A DNA stretch of 64,000 nt, taken from NCBI RefSeq assembly GCF_900129405.1, contig NZ_FQVQ01000005.1:1-64000 (forward strand). Direction: 5' to 3'. Source of the stretch: Flavobacterium fontis. GTDB lineage: Bacteria > Bacteroidota > Bacteroidia > Flavobacteriales > Flavobacteriaceae. This document shows, piece by piece, positions 24,499-33,096 of this stretch. The notes below the pieces were generated by a model, which was not told the DNA's origin, did not search any database, and worked only from the letters and a program-made list of their open reading frames with translations. Position 1 is the first letter of the stretch. Every line of letters starts with the position of its first letter. The translations under genes were made by a program, and so were the position numbers.

Positions 24499-25161
24499 TT
24501 AGTTTTTAAAAGCTCTTAACATTTCGCGTTTGCCGGGTGCGCCGGGAAGTTTTTCTACGGTAAATCCCGCTTCCAACATCGCTTTTCGAATACTGGTTCG
24601 GCAGGCGTAGGTTACCAGCACCCCACCCTTTCGCAAGGCGTTATATACTTTTTGAAACATCGGATAGTCCCATAACTCGGGTTGTACACGAAATCCAAAG
24701 GCATCAAAGTACACCAAATCATACCGATCGTTTTCGTTCAACTCTTGAAAAAATTGGTGTCGTTTGGTTAGCGTAAAATCAGCGCTGAGTGCCATTGGTT
24801 CGTTCCACGGAAGTTGATGCATCTTCTCAAAAATAGAGTGATGGTGTCCAACCTGTAAAGCCGAAGGATAATTCATTTGGGCTGCTTCCTCGAGTGTTAT
24901 GGGATACGCTTCGAGTCCAACATAATCAATGGACTGCCCGCGCTTTTCATGTTCTAGCCACGTAATAAACGCATTGAGTCCCGTACCAAAGCCCATTTCT
25001 AAAACAGCAACAGACTTTCCCTCAAACAGAGAAAGTCCGCTGTGTATAAATACGTGATACGCTTCTTGTATCGCGCCGTGTTTCGAATGGTAGTTCTCCT
25101 CCCACTCGGGAATATGGAGCGTTGTTGAACCGTCGGCGGTATGGAGTATTTGACGTTTCAC
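24499..25161 (-). CDS. mnmD: MnmD tRNA methyltransferase (mnm5s2U34 pathway)
   Basis: A SAM-dependent methyltransferase of about 220 residues, corresponding to the first half of MnmC: it methylates nm5s2U34 to mnm5s2U34 in the tRNA wobble position. Motifs are TADGSTTLHIPEW, EENYHSKHGAIQEAYHVFI, the SAM site VLEMGFGTGLNAF, and FDAFGFRVQPELWDY. I choose a GTG start at 25161, because family members begin right before KRQI and the codon shares its G with the TAG stop of the upstream gene, implying translational coupling. A longer in-frame ATG at 25206 lies inside the upstream gene. Confidence 0.88.
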   Translation of the reverse strand: MKRQILHTADGSTTLHIPEWEENYHSKHGAIQEAYHVFIHSGLSLFEGKSVAVLEMGFGTGLNAFITWLEHEKRGQSIDYVGLEAYPITLEEAAQMNYPSALQVGHHHSIFEKMHQLPWNEPMALSADFTLTKRHQFFQELNENDRYDLVYFDAFGFRVQPELWDYPMFQKVYNALRKGGVLVTYACRTSIRKAMLEAGFTVEKLPGAPGKREMLRAFKN

Positions 25162-25637
25162 TAGGGAATGTACAACTTTTTGATACGCACCAAAGGTCCC
25201 CCGCATTTTTGCTCATGGCATTGGACACAAGCATCGATTCCTGCGTTGAAATGGGCTTTGGCATTTTTGGGATCGGCATACAACTGCTTCTGTGCTTCGA
25301 TGTAGGCTTTGGCACGGGCTTTAAAAAAAGCATCATTTTCGGAGGGATCGGTCATAGCTGCCGTGTGGATTTTCAAGTAATGCTCAGGAAAACTCCCCAC
25401 CGATTCCCCTTTGATAATTCGTTCGCGCAAACGCTTATTATCGACATACATCTGCTCCATCAAAGCCGCCATTTCGGTCATTTGATACATTTCAAACCCA
25501 TCCTCATCCTTGACGGTTTTGGGTTTTTCACAAGCTTCTTTTGTAATCGTATCCTTTTTTTCAGCTTTGGGAGTTTCCTTTTGTTGGCAAGAAAGTAAAG
25601 CCATACCAACGAGGAAGCTGAGTATAATTTGTTTCAT
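25161..25637 (-). CDS. Lipoprotein with a C-terminal c-type heme motif
   Basis: A 158-residue protein with lipoprotein signal MKQIILSFLVGMALLSC, a lysine- and glutamate-rich linker, a helical middle and a C-terminal CVQCHEQKCGGPL, where CVQCH is a CXXCH heme-binding motif. A cytochrome-c-like lipoprotein is likely; its partner is unknown. It lies between a DUF4920 gene (1 base upstream) and mnmD (start overlaps its stop), so the three form a tight operon. Confidence 0.82.
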   Translation of the reverse strand: MKQIILSFLVGMALLSCQQKETPKAEKKDTITKEACEKPKTVKDEDGFEMYQMTEMAALMEQMYVDNKRLRERIIKGESVGSFPEHYLKIHTAAMTDPSENDAFFKARAKAYIEAQKQLYADPKNAKAHFNAGIDACVQCHEQKCGGPLVRIKKLYIP

Positions 25638-25638
25638 A

Positions 25639-26154
25639 TTATTTTTTCAAATAAACGCCTGTTGCGGTAAACGCATAGGTAATTTCAGGCTTGGTAATTT
25701 TTGCGATTTCCTCTTTAGATTTTCCACCGTCTTTGGCGTAATGCTTTAATTCATCAACAGAAACCACATCGACAAAGGCTTTTCCGCGTACAATTGCCTC
25801 GGCATTGTCAGCATTTAGTGGAACAAAAAATCCGTAATCTTGAAAACGCACAAAGGATTCTTCAGATCCGCCAAGATCCAAACGCATCCAACAGCCTTTC
25901 TTTTTACAAACGGAATTGATTTTGGACTTGAAAACGACCGTTAAAGTATCGCCTTTCTTTAAGCCTTTGTATTTTTTCAACATTTGCTTCTCGGTCAATA
26001 CCTTTTTGATTTCAAATTTTTCACCAAACAATTTGTAATCGTTGGCGTTGTAAGCTGCCGTTGCTTTTTTGGCTTGCTTTTTTTGCTCTTGGGCTTCAAT
26101 AGATACGCCTACAATAAGTAAGGCTACGACAAATAAAAATCCTATTTTTTTCAT
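25639..26154 (-). CDS. DUF4920 exported protein
   Basis: A 171-residue protein with signal peptide MKKIGFLFVVALLIVGVSIEAQ and a beta-rich domain containing the family words VCKKKGCWMRLDLG, VRFQDYGFFVPLN and GKAFVDVVSVDEL. DUF4920 is a Bacteroidota family without known function; the two cysteines in CKKKGC suggest a redox or metal role. It is the first gene of the operon with the heme lipoprotein and mnmD. A perfect TAACTTTG box lies 21 bases upstream. Confidence 0.88.
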   Translation of the reverse strand: MKKIGFLFVVALLIVGVSIEAQEQKKQAKKATAAYNANDYKLFGEKFEIKKVLTEKQMLKKYKGLKKGDTLTVVFKSKINSVCKKKGCWMRLDLGGSEESFVRFQDYGFFVPLNADNAEAIVRGKAFVDVVSVDELKHYAKDGGKSKEEIAKITKPEITYAFTATGVYLKK

Positions 26155-26175
26155 TTTTGAGTATTTAAAGGACTA

Positions 26176-26183
26176 CAAAGTTA
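26176..26183 (-). promoter_or_regulatory. -7 box for the DUF4920 operon
   Basis: TAACTTTG on the minus strand matches the consensus, 21 bases before the start codon at 26154. No clear -33 box at the expected distance. Confidence 0.6.
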
Positions 26184-26370
26184 TAATCTTCTTAGTAACA
26201 GGCGGTATTTCAACGCTTTTTTTTCATCAAAAGCACTAAAATCAAATGGCGAATGAAAATGCTTAATGTTTTCAGGCAAAAGCCGACCAACCTATATTTT
26301 TTTTTAGTAGTTTAGCCAAAAACCAAAACAACACACCAACTTCTTTTATCCCAGCATTGATGCGGGCTTT

Positions 26371-27447
26371 ATGATTATAATGGATGCAGCAAATACCCCT
26401 GAAATTACCTTTTTAAAGGCGTCAACTTCCAAAATTGATTCCGTAGATTTTGAAAATCTTACGTTTGGCAATGTTTTTACCGACCACATGTTGGTTTGTG
26501 ACTTCAAAGACGGACAATGGCAGTCCCCGATTATCAAACCTTATGAGCCTTTTTTAATCGATCCTTCGGCTAAAGTTTTTCACTACGGACAAGCGATTTT
26601 TGAGGGTATGAAAGCCTATCGCGATGCAGACGATCAGGTTTGGTTATTCCGTCCGGATCAGAATATGGATCGCTTCAACAAATCGGCTACTCGCTTGGCT
26701 ATGCCCGAAGTTCCCGAATCCCTTTTCATCGGAGGACTTCAACAACTTGTTGCTATAGAAAAAGCTTGGGTGAAAGGTGGCAAAGGAAATTCCCTTTACA
26801 TTCGTCCGTTTATGATTGCTATTGGTTCGGGAGTGATTGCCCAACCTTCGACACAATACCGATTCATGATTATTCTTTCACCCGCAAAATCATACTATTC
26901 GGGCGAAGTGAAAGTAATTATTGCCGAGCATTACAGTCGTGCAGCCAATGGTGGAATCGGTGCTGCCAAAGCCGCTGGGAACTATTCGGCTCAATTTTAC
27001 CCCACAAAATTAGCCAACGAACAAGGATTCCAACAAATCATTTGGACCGATGACGCAACCCATACCAAATTGGAAGAGGCGGGAACGATGAATGTATTTT
27101 TCCGAATTAATGATACCTTAATTACAGCCCCCACGAGTGAGCGAATTTTGGATGGTGTTACCCGTAAATCCTTGATTGATTTGGCGCAAAAGGAGGGCAT
27201 TGCTGTGGAAGTCCGTTCGCTTACTGTAGCTGAGCTTGTTCAGGCCGCACAAGAAGGTAGTTTAAAAGAAATGTTTGGCGCCGGAACAGCCGCAGTGGTG
27301 AGTCCGATTAAAGGTTTTCAATACCAGGATCACTACTACGAACTCACCCCGCAAGAGCAACCGATGGCTTTATTTCTCAAAGAAAAACTCACGAATATTC
27401 AATACAAACTGGAAGACGATCCTTTTGGTTGGACGGTTCACGTATAA
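26371..27447 (+). CDS. ilvE: Branched-chain amino acid aminotransferase
   Basis: A 358-residue fold-type IV PLP enzyme for the last step of valine, leucine and isoleucine synthesis and the first of their breakdown. The PLP lysine is Lys200 in GAAKAAGNYSAQ; other signatures are GQAIFEGMKAYR, YIRPFMIAIGSG, EEAGTMNVFF and ILDGVTRKSLIDLA. The length and the EGMKAYR form match the eukaryote-like BCAT branch usual in Bacteroidota. It stands divergent from the DUF4920 operon. Confidence 0.94.
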   Translation: MIIMDAANTPEITFLKASTSKIDSVDFENLTFGNVFTDHMLVCDFKDGQWQSPIIKPYEPFLIDPSAKVFHYGQAIFEGMKAYRDADDQVWLFRPDQNMDRFNKSATRLAMPEVPESLFIGGLQQLVAIEKAWVKGGKGNSLYIRPFMIAIGSGVIAQPSTQYRFMIILSPAKSYYSGEVKVIIAEHYSRAANGGIGAAKAAGNYSAQFYPTKLANEQGFQQIIWTDDATHTKLEEAGTMNVFFRINDTLITAPTSERILDGVTRKSLIDLAQKEGIAVEVRSLTVAELVQAAQEGSLKEMFGAGTAAVVSPIKGFQYQDHYYELTPQEQPMALFLKEKLTNIQYKLEDDPFGWTVHV

Positions 27448-27507
27448 TCCTAAATATTTTAAATAATTTTCGTGCAAAAAATGCGTTATACCCAAAAACC
27501 AACGGTT

Positions 27508-27969
27508 ATGCGCACCCTTGTATTTGTTTTTACTTTTTTGTCGAGTCAACTTCTTTTTAGCCAAGCCGATATTCGCGAACCTGGTGATCGCATAGATATG
27601 GTGATGGAATTAATGCACCCGAATACCCAACTCGAATTGCGTTTTGAGATGAATCAGGTAAATAGGATTGATAAGAAAATGGTGTTGGTAACGTTCCTTC
27701 CATCCGATAAGATTACGCAAGTCAGATTGCTTTTTGAAGACAAAACGGTTACCTTTTTAAAAGCATGGAATGTGGTCCACCTCGCAGGAGTTATCAAAGA
27801 CACCCAACAATACGCCTTAGAAATTAAAATCACACCCGATTTACAAAACCTTCTTTTAACCAAAGATTTAAAAGCCATTCAATTGGACCAACATAACATC
27901 CCCATCACCTACAATCCTAAAGAGGACAATTTAAGAGCTTTTATGAATGAATTAAAGCGTTTTGATTAG
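27508..27969 (+). CDS. Unknown exported protein
   Basis: The start at 27508 gives the signal peptide MRTLVFVFTFLSSQLLFSQA; earlier in-frame starts only add a basic leader. The mature part of about 130 residues is mixed alpha/beta with no cysteine and no motif I recognise. It probably lies in the periplasm. The following lipoprotein gene starts 40 bases after its stop, so the two may be cotranscribed. Confidence 0.7.
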   Translation: MRTLVFVFTFLSSQLLFSQADIREPGDRIDMVMELMHPNTQLELRFEMNQVNRIDKKMVLVTFLPSDKITQVRLLFEDKTVTFLKAWNVVHLAGVIKDTQQYALEIKITPDLQNLLLTKDLKAIQLDQHNIPITYNPKEDNLRAFMNELKRFD

Positions 27970-28009
27970 CGCGATTTCGTATTTTTACGCGTTCAACAAT
28001 CATTTTCTT

Positions 28010-28636
28010 TTGAAAAAAATAATCCTCCTAGCCATCGTAAGTGTACTCTTGAGTTGCCAATCCAAAACCCAAGAAACCCTTGAAGAGGCTAATACTTTGG
28101 CAACTGATACTTTAGCCAACCAACCTGTACATTCACCTGAAGCTTTCAACAAGCAACTCCTGTCGGGTGGATTTTTGAACTATGCCGAATCGAAAAAACC
28201 GGTTACTGAAAATGAACTGAATATATATGATGAAAGCACCAACAAATATGTCTATGTGGATGCTGAAGCATTAGCGGAGTTTGATTTTTCATTTTACAAC
28301 AACCAAATAAACCGCATGTTGAAAAAACGCAACATTCAAATTCCGTTGCGGGTATCGCCCGATGCTGATAAAACCTTTAGTGTGATTTTGGGAGAAAAAA
28401 AGATTCCGCTTTACACGGCAGCTGCTTTAAAAAACGGTACGCATTGGGTGGAAGGTCCACGGGTATTTTTTTGTGCGCTCAATGGGCAATTGAAACGTAA
28501 AAATTGTCAAGAGCAATTTTACTTACTGTATGAAGGCACCAATGACTTATCGGTTTTTTTACTCACCCCCGCGGAGCATGCCATTTTAAAAGAAATTTAT
28601 AAAAACGATCCTAAAGAAATTCCAGTACTTCCTTAA
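28010..28636 (+). CDS. Unknown lipoprotein with TTG start
   Basis: No ATG gives a sensible N-terminus; a TTG at 28010 yields a lipoprotein signal LKKIILLAIVSVLLSC, so I place the start there. The 208-residue protein has a low-complexity linker and a domain ending YEGTNDLSVFLLTPAEHAILKEI. No family recognised. TTTG at 27961 and TATTTTTA at 27981 could be a promoter of its own, with a 16-base spacer, inside the end of the upstream gene. Confidence 0.65.
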   Translation: MKKIILLAIVSVLLSCQSKTQETLEEANTLATDTLANQPVHSPEAFNKQLLSGGFLNYAESKKPVTENELNIYDESTNKYVYVDAEALAEFDFSFYNNQINRMLKKRNIQIPLRVSPDADKTFSVILGEKKIPLYTAAALKNGTHWVEGPRVFFCALNGQLKRKNCQEQFYLLYEGTNDLSVFLLTPAEHAILKEIYKNDPKEIPVLP

Positions 28637-28646
28637 TCCTTTTGCC

Positions 28647-29240
28647 ATGGAAAACACCACTACATCCCATCCTCTTGCCGAACAATTATGGAAAGGAGCT
28701 GCCGCTTTTTTAAAGCATGAACAAACCCATGACGGCAGTATTGTTGACGGATTGGATATTTACGGAAAAGTATCGGAGGAAGACGATCAGTTCAATGCCG
28801 TTAGTTTGGTATTTATCGAAGCAAACGCCGATGAAGATCCGAACAACAAAGCTTTAAAAGATACTTTATTGCATGCGATTACCTCCATTATTGGGGCAAA
28901 TTACAAAAAAGAGCATCTTCATTTTTTAGAAGAACTAGCGCAAACCGAAAAGACAGGTCGAGGCATCCACGCCTTAGACTATTACCTTCGCTTAGGGAGT
29001 TATCACGAATCACTTCGACCGCAAGTCATTGATTTTGTAGTGAATAATTATACTGGTTTTTCAAGTGAGCAACTCAATCTAACAGGGTTTTACCTTTATA
29101 ATGTTTACCCCAAAACACAAGAGTATTTTTCGCTTTTTCAAACCATTGTCAACTTCCACAAAGGAATTGCTCCAGAAAAAAATGAAAATCCGATGGGCTA
29201 CCTCGAACCCGAAACCAAACCTTGGTGGAAATTTTGGTAA
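28647..29240 (+). CDS. Unknown soluble protein
   Basis: A 197-residue protein without signal peptide, mostly helical and acidic, with the curious tryptophan-rich end KPWWKFW. It begins 10 bases after the lipoprotein stop and ends 40 bases before the next lipoprotein, so it is likely part of the same transcription unit. I recognise no domain. Confidence 0.7.
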   Translation: MENTTTSHPLAEQLWKGAAAFLKHEQTHDGSIVDGLDIYGKVSEEDDQFNAVSLVFIEANADEDPNNKALKDTLLHAITSIIGANYKKEHLHFLEELAQTEKTGRGIHALDYYLRLGSYHESLRPQVIDFVVNNYTGFSSEQLNLTGFYLYNVYPKTQEYFSLFQTIVNFHKGIAPEKNENPMGYLEPETKPWWKFW

Positions 29241-29280
29241 GTTATTGTAAATTTAAAATTTGATCATAAATCCTTCGCTT

Positions 29281-29811
29281 ATGAAACGTATTCTTTTCCT
29301 GGTAACTATTCTAAGTTTTGCCACCGCTTGTCAGCAAAACCCAAAAGCAGCAGCTACAGGCAATTTGCCATTTTACACTTTCGACCAAGTCATTCATTAT
29401 ACTGTGCCCGTCTCCAAAAGTGAACTCGATAGCATCATTGGTAAGTCTGAAAAATCCCGAAAAGAATTGGGCTTGTTGCAAATTGTCACTGGGAACATTC
29501 CGGTTTCTACACAGGATTCATTATTCATAAGCAACATGGATATTCTTGGATTTAAAAAAGAAATTATCGATCCCAAAAAATACCCGGCATTAGAAAAGTT
29601 ATTTTCGAAACGCGAACCCACACAACCGATTCAACCGACCTGTAAATCGGGTTATACCGATATTTTAGTTTTTCGAAACAAGGGAAAATTCATGGGCTCG
29701 GTCAAACTCAATTTTGAATGCCAACGCCATCAAATGGTGGGACAACGCTACAACGACGCCGATTTTGGACAATCGGGAGAATATGAAGCATTGAAGAAGT
29801 TGTTGAAATAG
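29281..29811 (+). CDS. Unknown lipoprotein
   Basis: The start at 29281 gives the signal MKRILFLVTILSFATAC with lipobox TAC; an upstream in-frame start is ignored. The 176-residue protein ends with a conserved-looking beta segment (YTDILVFRNKGKFMGSVKLNFEC). No family recognised. Its stop codon touches a period-8 repeat array that recurs inverted beyond the next gene. Confidence 0.7.
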   Translation: MKRILFLVTILSFATACQQNPKAAATGNLPFYTFDQVIHYTVPVSKSELDSIIGKSEKSRKELGLLQIVTGNIPVSTQDSLFISNMDILGFKKEIIDPKKYPALEKLFSKREPTQPIQPTCKSGYTDILVFRNKGKFMGSVKLNFECQRHQMVGQRYNDADFGQSGEYEALKKLLK

Positions 29812-29814
29812 CTG

Positions 29815-29846
29815 CTGAGAGGCTGAGCTTCTGAGCTTCTGAGTTT
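29815..29846. repeat. Period-8 array CTGAGCTT (left partner)
   Basis: Four 8-base units (CTGAGAGG, CTGAGCTT, CTGAGCTT, CTGAGTTT) follow the lipoprotein stop codon. The 35 bases 29811-29845 match the reverse complement of 31440-31474 in 30 positions, so the two frame the aminotransferase gene. Confidence 0.85.
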
Positions 29847-29866
29847 TCCTATTCAAATTTTCAATT

Positions 29867-31351
29867 TCATATAAACCAACTTTTCACCATCGCCTTTTCT
29901 AACGCTTCAGCATTTCGGTGAGTAAAGTCGTTTTTCTTGGGATTGTACACATAATCCGCTGCCCATTCCTGATGATTTGCTGCCAACTCGATGATGCTTT
30001 GGCACACATATTCGATTTCTGCCGAAGTGGTGGTAGGGTGAATCGACATGCGAATCCAGCCCGGTTTTTGGGTTAAATCACCTTCGTCAATGGAGCAGGT
30101 CAAAAGATGCGAAGTTTCTTGGTCGACATGCAATAAATAATGTCCGTAGGTTCCGGCACAACTGCATCCGCCACGGGTTTGTATTCCAAAGCGATCATTC
30201 AATATTTTCACCCCCAAATTATAATGTAGGTCATGGATATAAAATGAAATCACGCCCAAACGATCGCGATGCTGTCCAGCCAACAACGTAAGATTTTCAA
30301 CGGGTGCTAAGTGTTCAAAGATATAATCTACCAACTCATGCTCCCGATTCATTATGTTCTCCACCCCCATCGTTTCCTTCAACTGAATAGCAAGAGCCGT
30401 CTTAATTACTTGCAAAAATCCAGGCGTTCCGCCATCTTCACGATCTTCGATATCATCGATGTATTTGTGCTCACCCCATGGATTCGTCCAACTCACGGTT
30501 CCGCCTCCAGGGCAATCGGGAACATTATTTTTGTACAAGTTTTTGTTGAAAATCAAAACCCCAGAGGTCCCAGGACCACCTAAAAACTTATGCGGCGAGA
30601 AAAAAATCGCATCCAAATACGCTTCTGGATCAGCAGGATGCATATCGATGTGAACATAGGGTCCCGAACACGCAAAATCGACAAAACAAACGCCGTTATT
30701 TTGGTGCATGATCTTGGCAACTTCATGATACGGTGTGCGAATGCCGGTGACATTGGAACACGAGGTAATTGATGCAATCTTAAAACTACGGTCGGCATAT
30801 TGCGCGACAACTTTTTTGAATTGTTCCAAACAAAACAATCCGTCTTCATTCGCGGGAATAATCACCACATCGGCAATGGTTTCAATCCAAGAGGTTTGAT
30901 TGGAATGGTGCTCCATGTGCGACACAAACACCACTGGCTTGATTTCGGTCGGTAAATTGAGATAATCTTTTAAGTTTTCGGGAACTTTCAATCCCAAAAT
31001 ACGTTGAAACTTATTGACTACACCTGTCATTCCCGTACCCGTGTTGATCAACACATCGTTGGGACTTGCATTGACATGACGCTTGATGATTTGTTTGGCT
31101 TCATGATAGGCCAAGGTCATTGCGGTTCCAGAAACCGTTGTTTCGGTATGCGTATTGGCTACAAAGGGACCGAAGGTATCCATCAATTTTTCTTCAATCG
31201 GACGGTATAAACGACCGCTCGCTGTCCAATCGGTATAAATCAATGGTTTGGTCCCGTAAGGCGTTTCAAATTCTTGGTCTATTCCAATAATTCCTTCGCG
31301 AAAAGAGGCAAAATAAGCTTCTAATTCGGTTTTTACAGCCGTGGTAATCAT
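29867..31351 (-). CDS. Class V aminotransferase-fold PLP enzyme (cysteine desulfurase-like)
   Basis: The start at 31351 is chosen because a perfect -7 box lies 20 bases upstream and the longer reading would start before it. The 494-residue protein begins TTAVKTELEAYFASFREGI and shows fold-type I features: YTDWTASGRLYRPIEEKL, SHMEHHSNQTSWIE, VDFACSGPYVHIDMH and the likely PLP lysine in FFSPHKFLGGPGTSGVL. GGCSCAGTYGHYLL near 415 contains cysteines at the place where desulfurases have theirs. Substrate is unknown; such large homologues are common in Bacteroidota. The gene and its promoter lie between inverted period-8 arrays. Confidence 0.85.
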   Translation of the reverse strand: MITTAVKTELEAYFASFREGIIGIDQEFETPYGTKPLIYTDWTASGRLYRPIEEKLMDTFGPFVANTHTETTVSGTAMTLAYHEAKQIIKRHVNASPNDVLINTGTGMTGVVNKFQRILGLKVPENLKDYLNLPTEIKPVVFVSHMEHHSNQTSWIETIADVVIIPANEDGLFCLEQFKKVVAQYADRSFKIASITSCSNVTGIRTPYHEVAKIMHQNNGVCFVDFACSGPYVHIDMHPADPEAYLDAIFFSPHKFLGGPGTSGVLIFNKNLYKNNVPDCPGGGTVSWTNPWGEHKYIDDIEDREDGGTPGFLQVIKTALAIQLKETMGVENIMNREHELVDYIFEHLAPVENLTLLAGQHRDRLGVISFYIHDLHYNLGVKILNDRFGIQTRGGCSCAGTYGHYLLHVDQETSHLLTCSIDEGDLTQKPGWIRMSIHPTTTSAEIEYVCQSIIELAANHQEWAADYVYNPKKNDFTHRNAEALEKAMVKSWFI

Positions 31352-31371
31352 GCGTTTGTTGGTTTGTGGCA

Positions 31372-31379
31372 CAAAGATA
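31372..31379 (-). promoter_or_regulatory. -7 box of the class V aminotransferase gene
   Basis: TATCTTTG on the minus strand is a perfect consensus box, 20 bases upstream of the start at 31351. Confidence 0.68.
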
Positions 31380-31439
31380 ATTAAAATAATCGCTGAACTA
31401 ATCAAAGAAATAAAGCTTGATTTTTTGCACATTCCCAAA

Positions 31440-31479
31440 AGCTCAGAATCTCAGCATCGCAGCCTCTCAGCAGCTCAAA
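31440..31479. repeat. Period-8 array CTCTCAGC (right partner)
   Basis: Five 8-base units (AGCTCAGA, ATCTCAGC, ATCGCAGC, CTCTCAGC, AGCTCAAA). It is the inverted partner of 29815-29846 and lies between the divergent promoters of the aminotransferase and selO genes. Confidence 0.85.
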
Positions 31480-31485
31480 AAACCC

Positions 31486-31493
31486 TATCTTTG
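31486..31493 (+). promoter_or_regulatory. -7 box of selO, almost touching the start codon
   Basis: TATCTTTG ends four bases before ATG 31498. With the usual spacing to the transcription start, the mRNA would begin at or within the start codon, so a leaderless message is likely. Confidence 0.68.
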
Positions 31494-31497
31494 TAGT

Positions 31498-33066
31498 ATG
31501 AAAAAGCTCCATTTCATCCCACGTTTTCAAGAGGCACTCACCCCCGACCCGGAAACAGCCAATTTTGTTCGGCAAGTACCCTTAGCGGATTTTTCTTTTG
31601 TGACGCCTCGCATACCCAGCAAACCTTATCTCATTCATGCGGTTACCGAAGTAGCCGAACGCATTGGTTTGGAAATAGAAGACACCAAAAGTACCGACTT
31701 TTTACACTATTTCTCCGGTAAAGAAGTATATCCTGACACCCGTCCTTTTGCGATGAATTATGCTGGCCATCAGTTTGGCAATTGGGCCGGACAATTGGGC
31801 GACGGGCGAGCGATTGTATTGGGCGAAGTGGAGCACCAAAACCAAGTTTGGACGCTCCAACTCAAGGGCGCGGGCAAAACCCCTTATTCCCGTCGTGGCG
31901 ATGGATTGGCCGTCTTGCGCTCCTCCATTCGGGAATATCTGTGTGCCGAAGCGATGCATCATTTGGGTGTACCCACTTCACGCTCTTTATCCCTCATCGG
32001 AACCGGTGATGAAGTCCTTCGCGATATGCTGTATGATGGCAATGCCGATTATGAAAAAGGTGCCGTCGTGTGCCGTGTTGCCCCTACTTTCATCCGTTTT
32101 GGGAGCTTTGAAGTCCACGCCGCACGTCAGGAGCAGGAACAACTGCAACAATTGGCCGACTTTGTGATACGCGAATACCATCCTGAAATTACAAGGGAAG
32201 GTCCTGAAAAATATACCGCTTTTTTTAAAACCGTTTGCGAAAAAACCTTGCAATTAATGATCGAATGGCAACGTGTGGGATTTGTACACGGCGTGATGAA
32301 TACCGACAACATGTCTGTGCACGGAATTACCATTGATTACGGACCCTACGGTTGGTTGGAAGATTACAACCTCAACTGGACACCCAATACCACCGACAGT
32401 CAGCACCACCGCTATGCCTATGGCAACCAACCTGATGTGGCGTTGTGGAACCTCATCCAATTGGCCAATGCATTGTACCCGTTAATTGGTGCCGCCGAGC
32501 CTTTGGAAACGGTGTTAAATGCCTACGGACGCCAATTTGACGAAGCTTTTTTGCAAATGAACCGCAGTAAACTCGGACTCGCCACGGTGCACGAATCAGA
32601 CGAAAAGGTAGTGCGGGCTTTTTTAACTTGTTTAGAAAAAATAGAGACAGACTATACGATATTCTTCCGTTTATTGGGCAAAATTGAAAAATCTGACAGT
32701 CCTGAAGTCGCCTTAACCAAAATACAAGAAGCCTTTTATACGCAGAGTCAGTGTGTGGGACCCGTAAAAACCGCTTGGTTGGATACGTTTCAACTGTACC
32801 TTCAGCGGCTTGCACATGAATCTCAAACAGATGCCGAACGGGCAGCAGCCATGAACCGAGTGAATCCCAAATATGTCTTGCGAAATTACATGGCGCAATT
32901 GGCCATAGATGCGGCCAATCAAGACGATTTTAGTTTGATTAATGAATTGCACGAACTCCTTAAAAACCCCTACGACGAGCAACCGGAACACGAGAAATGG
33001 TTTACCAAACGTCCGGAATGGGCGCGTACGAAAGTTGGCTGTTCGATGTTGTCGTGCAGTTCGTAG
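31498..33066 (+). CDS. selO: SelO protein adenylyltransferase
   Basis: A 522-residue pseudokinase-fold enzyme that transfers AMP from ATP to hydroxyl side chains of proteins. Motifs are NYAGHQFGNWAGQLGDGRAI, RRGDGLAVLRSSIREYL, and HGVMNTDNMSVHGITIDYGP with the metal-binding Asn and Asp. The protein ends CSMLSCSS, the C-terminal tail in which eukaryotic SelO has selenocysteine. The start is fixed by the adjacent -7 box. The stop is 11 bases from the end of a convergent gene. Confidence 0.95.
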   Translation: MKKLHFIPRFQEALTPDPETANFVRQVPLADFSFVTPRIPSKPYLIHAVTEVAERIGLEIEDTKSTDFLHYFSGKEVYPDTRPFAMNYAGHQFGNWAGQLGDGRAIVLGEVEHQNQVWTLQLKGAGKTPYSRRGDGLAVLRSSIREYLCAEAMHHLGVPTSRSLSLIGTGDEVLRDMLYDGNADYEKGAVVCRVAPTFIRFGSFEVHAARQEQEQLQQLADFVIREYHPEITREGPEKYTAFFKTVCEKTLQLMIEWQRVGFVHGVMNTDNMSVHGITIDYGPYGWLEDYNLNWTPNTTDSQHHRYAYGNQPDVALWNLIQLANALYPLIGAAEPLETVLNAYGRQFDEAFLQMNRSKLGLATVHESDEKVVRAFLTCLEKIETDYTIFFRLLGKIEKSDSPEVALTKIQEAFYTQSQCVGPVKTAWLDTFQLYLQRLAHESQTDAERAAAMNRVNPKYVLRNYMAQLAIDAANQDDFSLINELHELLKNPYDEQPEHEKWFTKRPEWARTKVGCSMLSCSS

Positions 33067-33070
33067 CTAG

Positions 33071-33096
33071 AAAAAAATTATCGGTTAATCACCGAT
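33071..33096 (-). terminator. Terminator of the small exported-protein gene
   Basis: ATCGGT-TAATC-ACCGAT forms a 6-base stem and is followed on the minus strand by a run of seven T. The last codons of the minus-strand gene lie in the hairpin. Confidence 0.65.
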
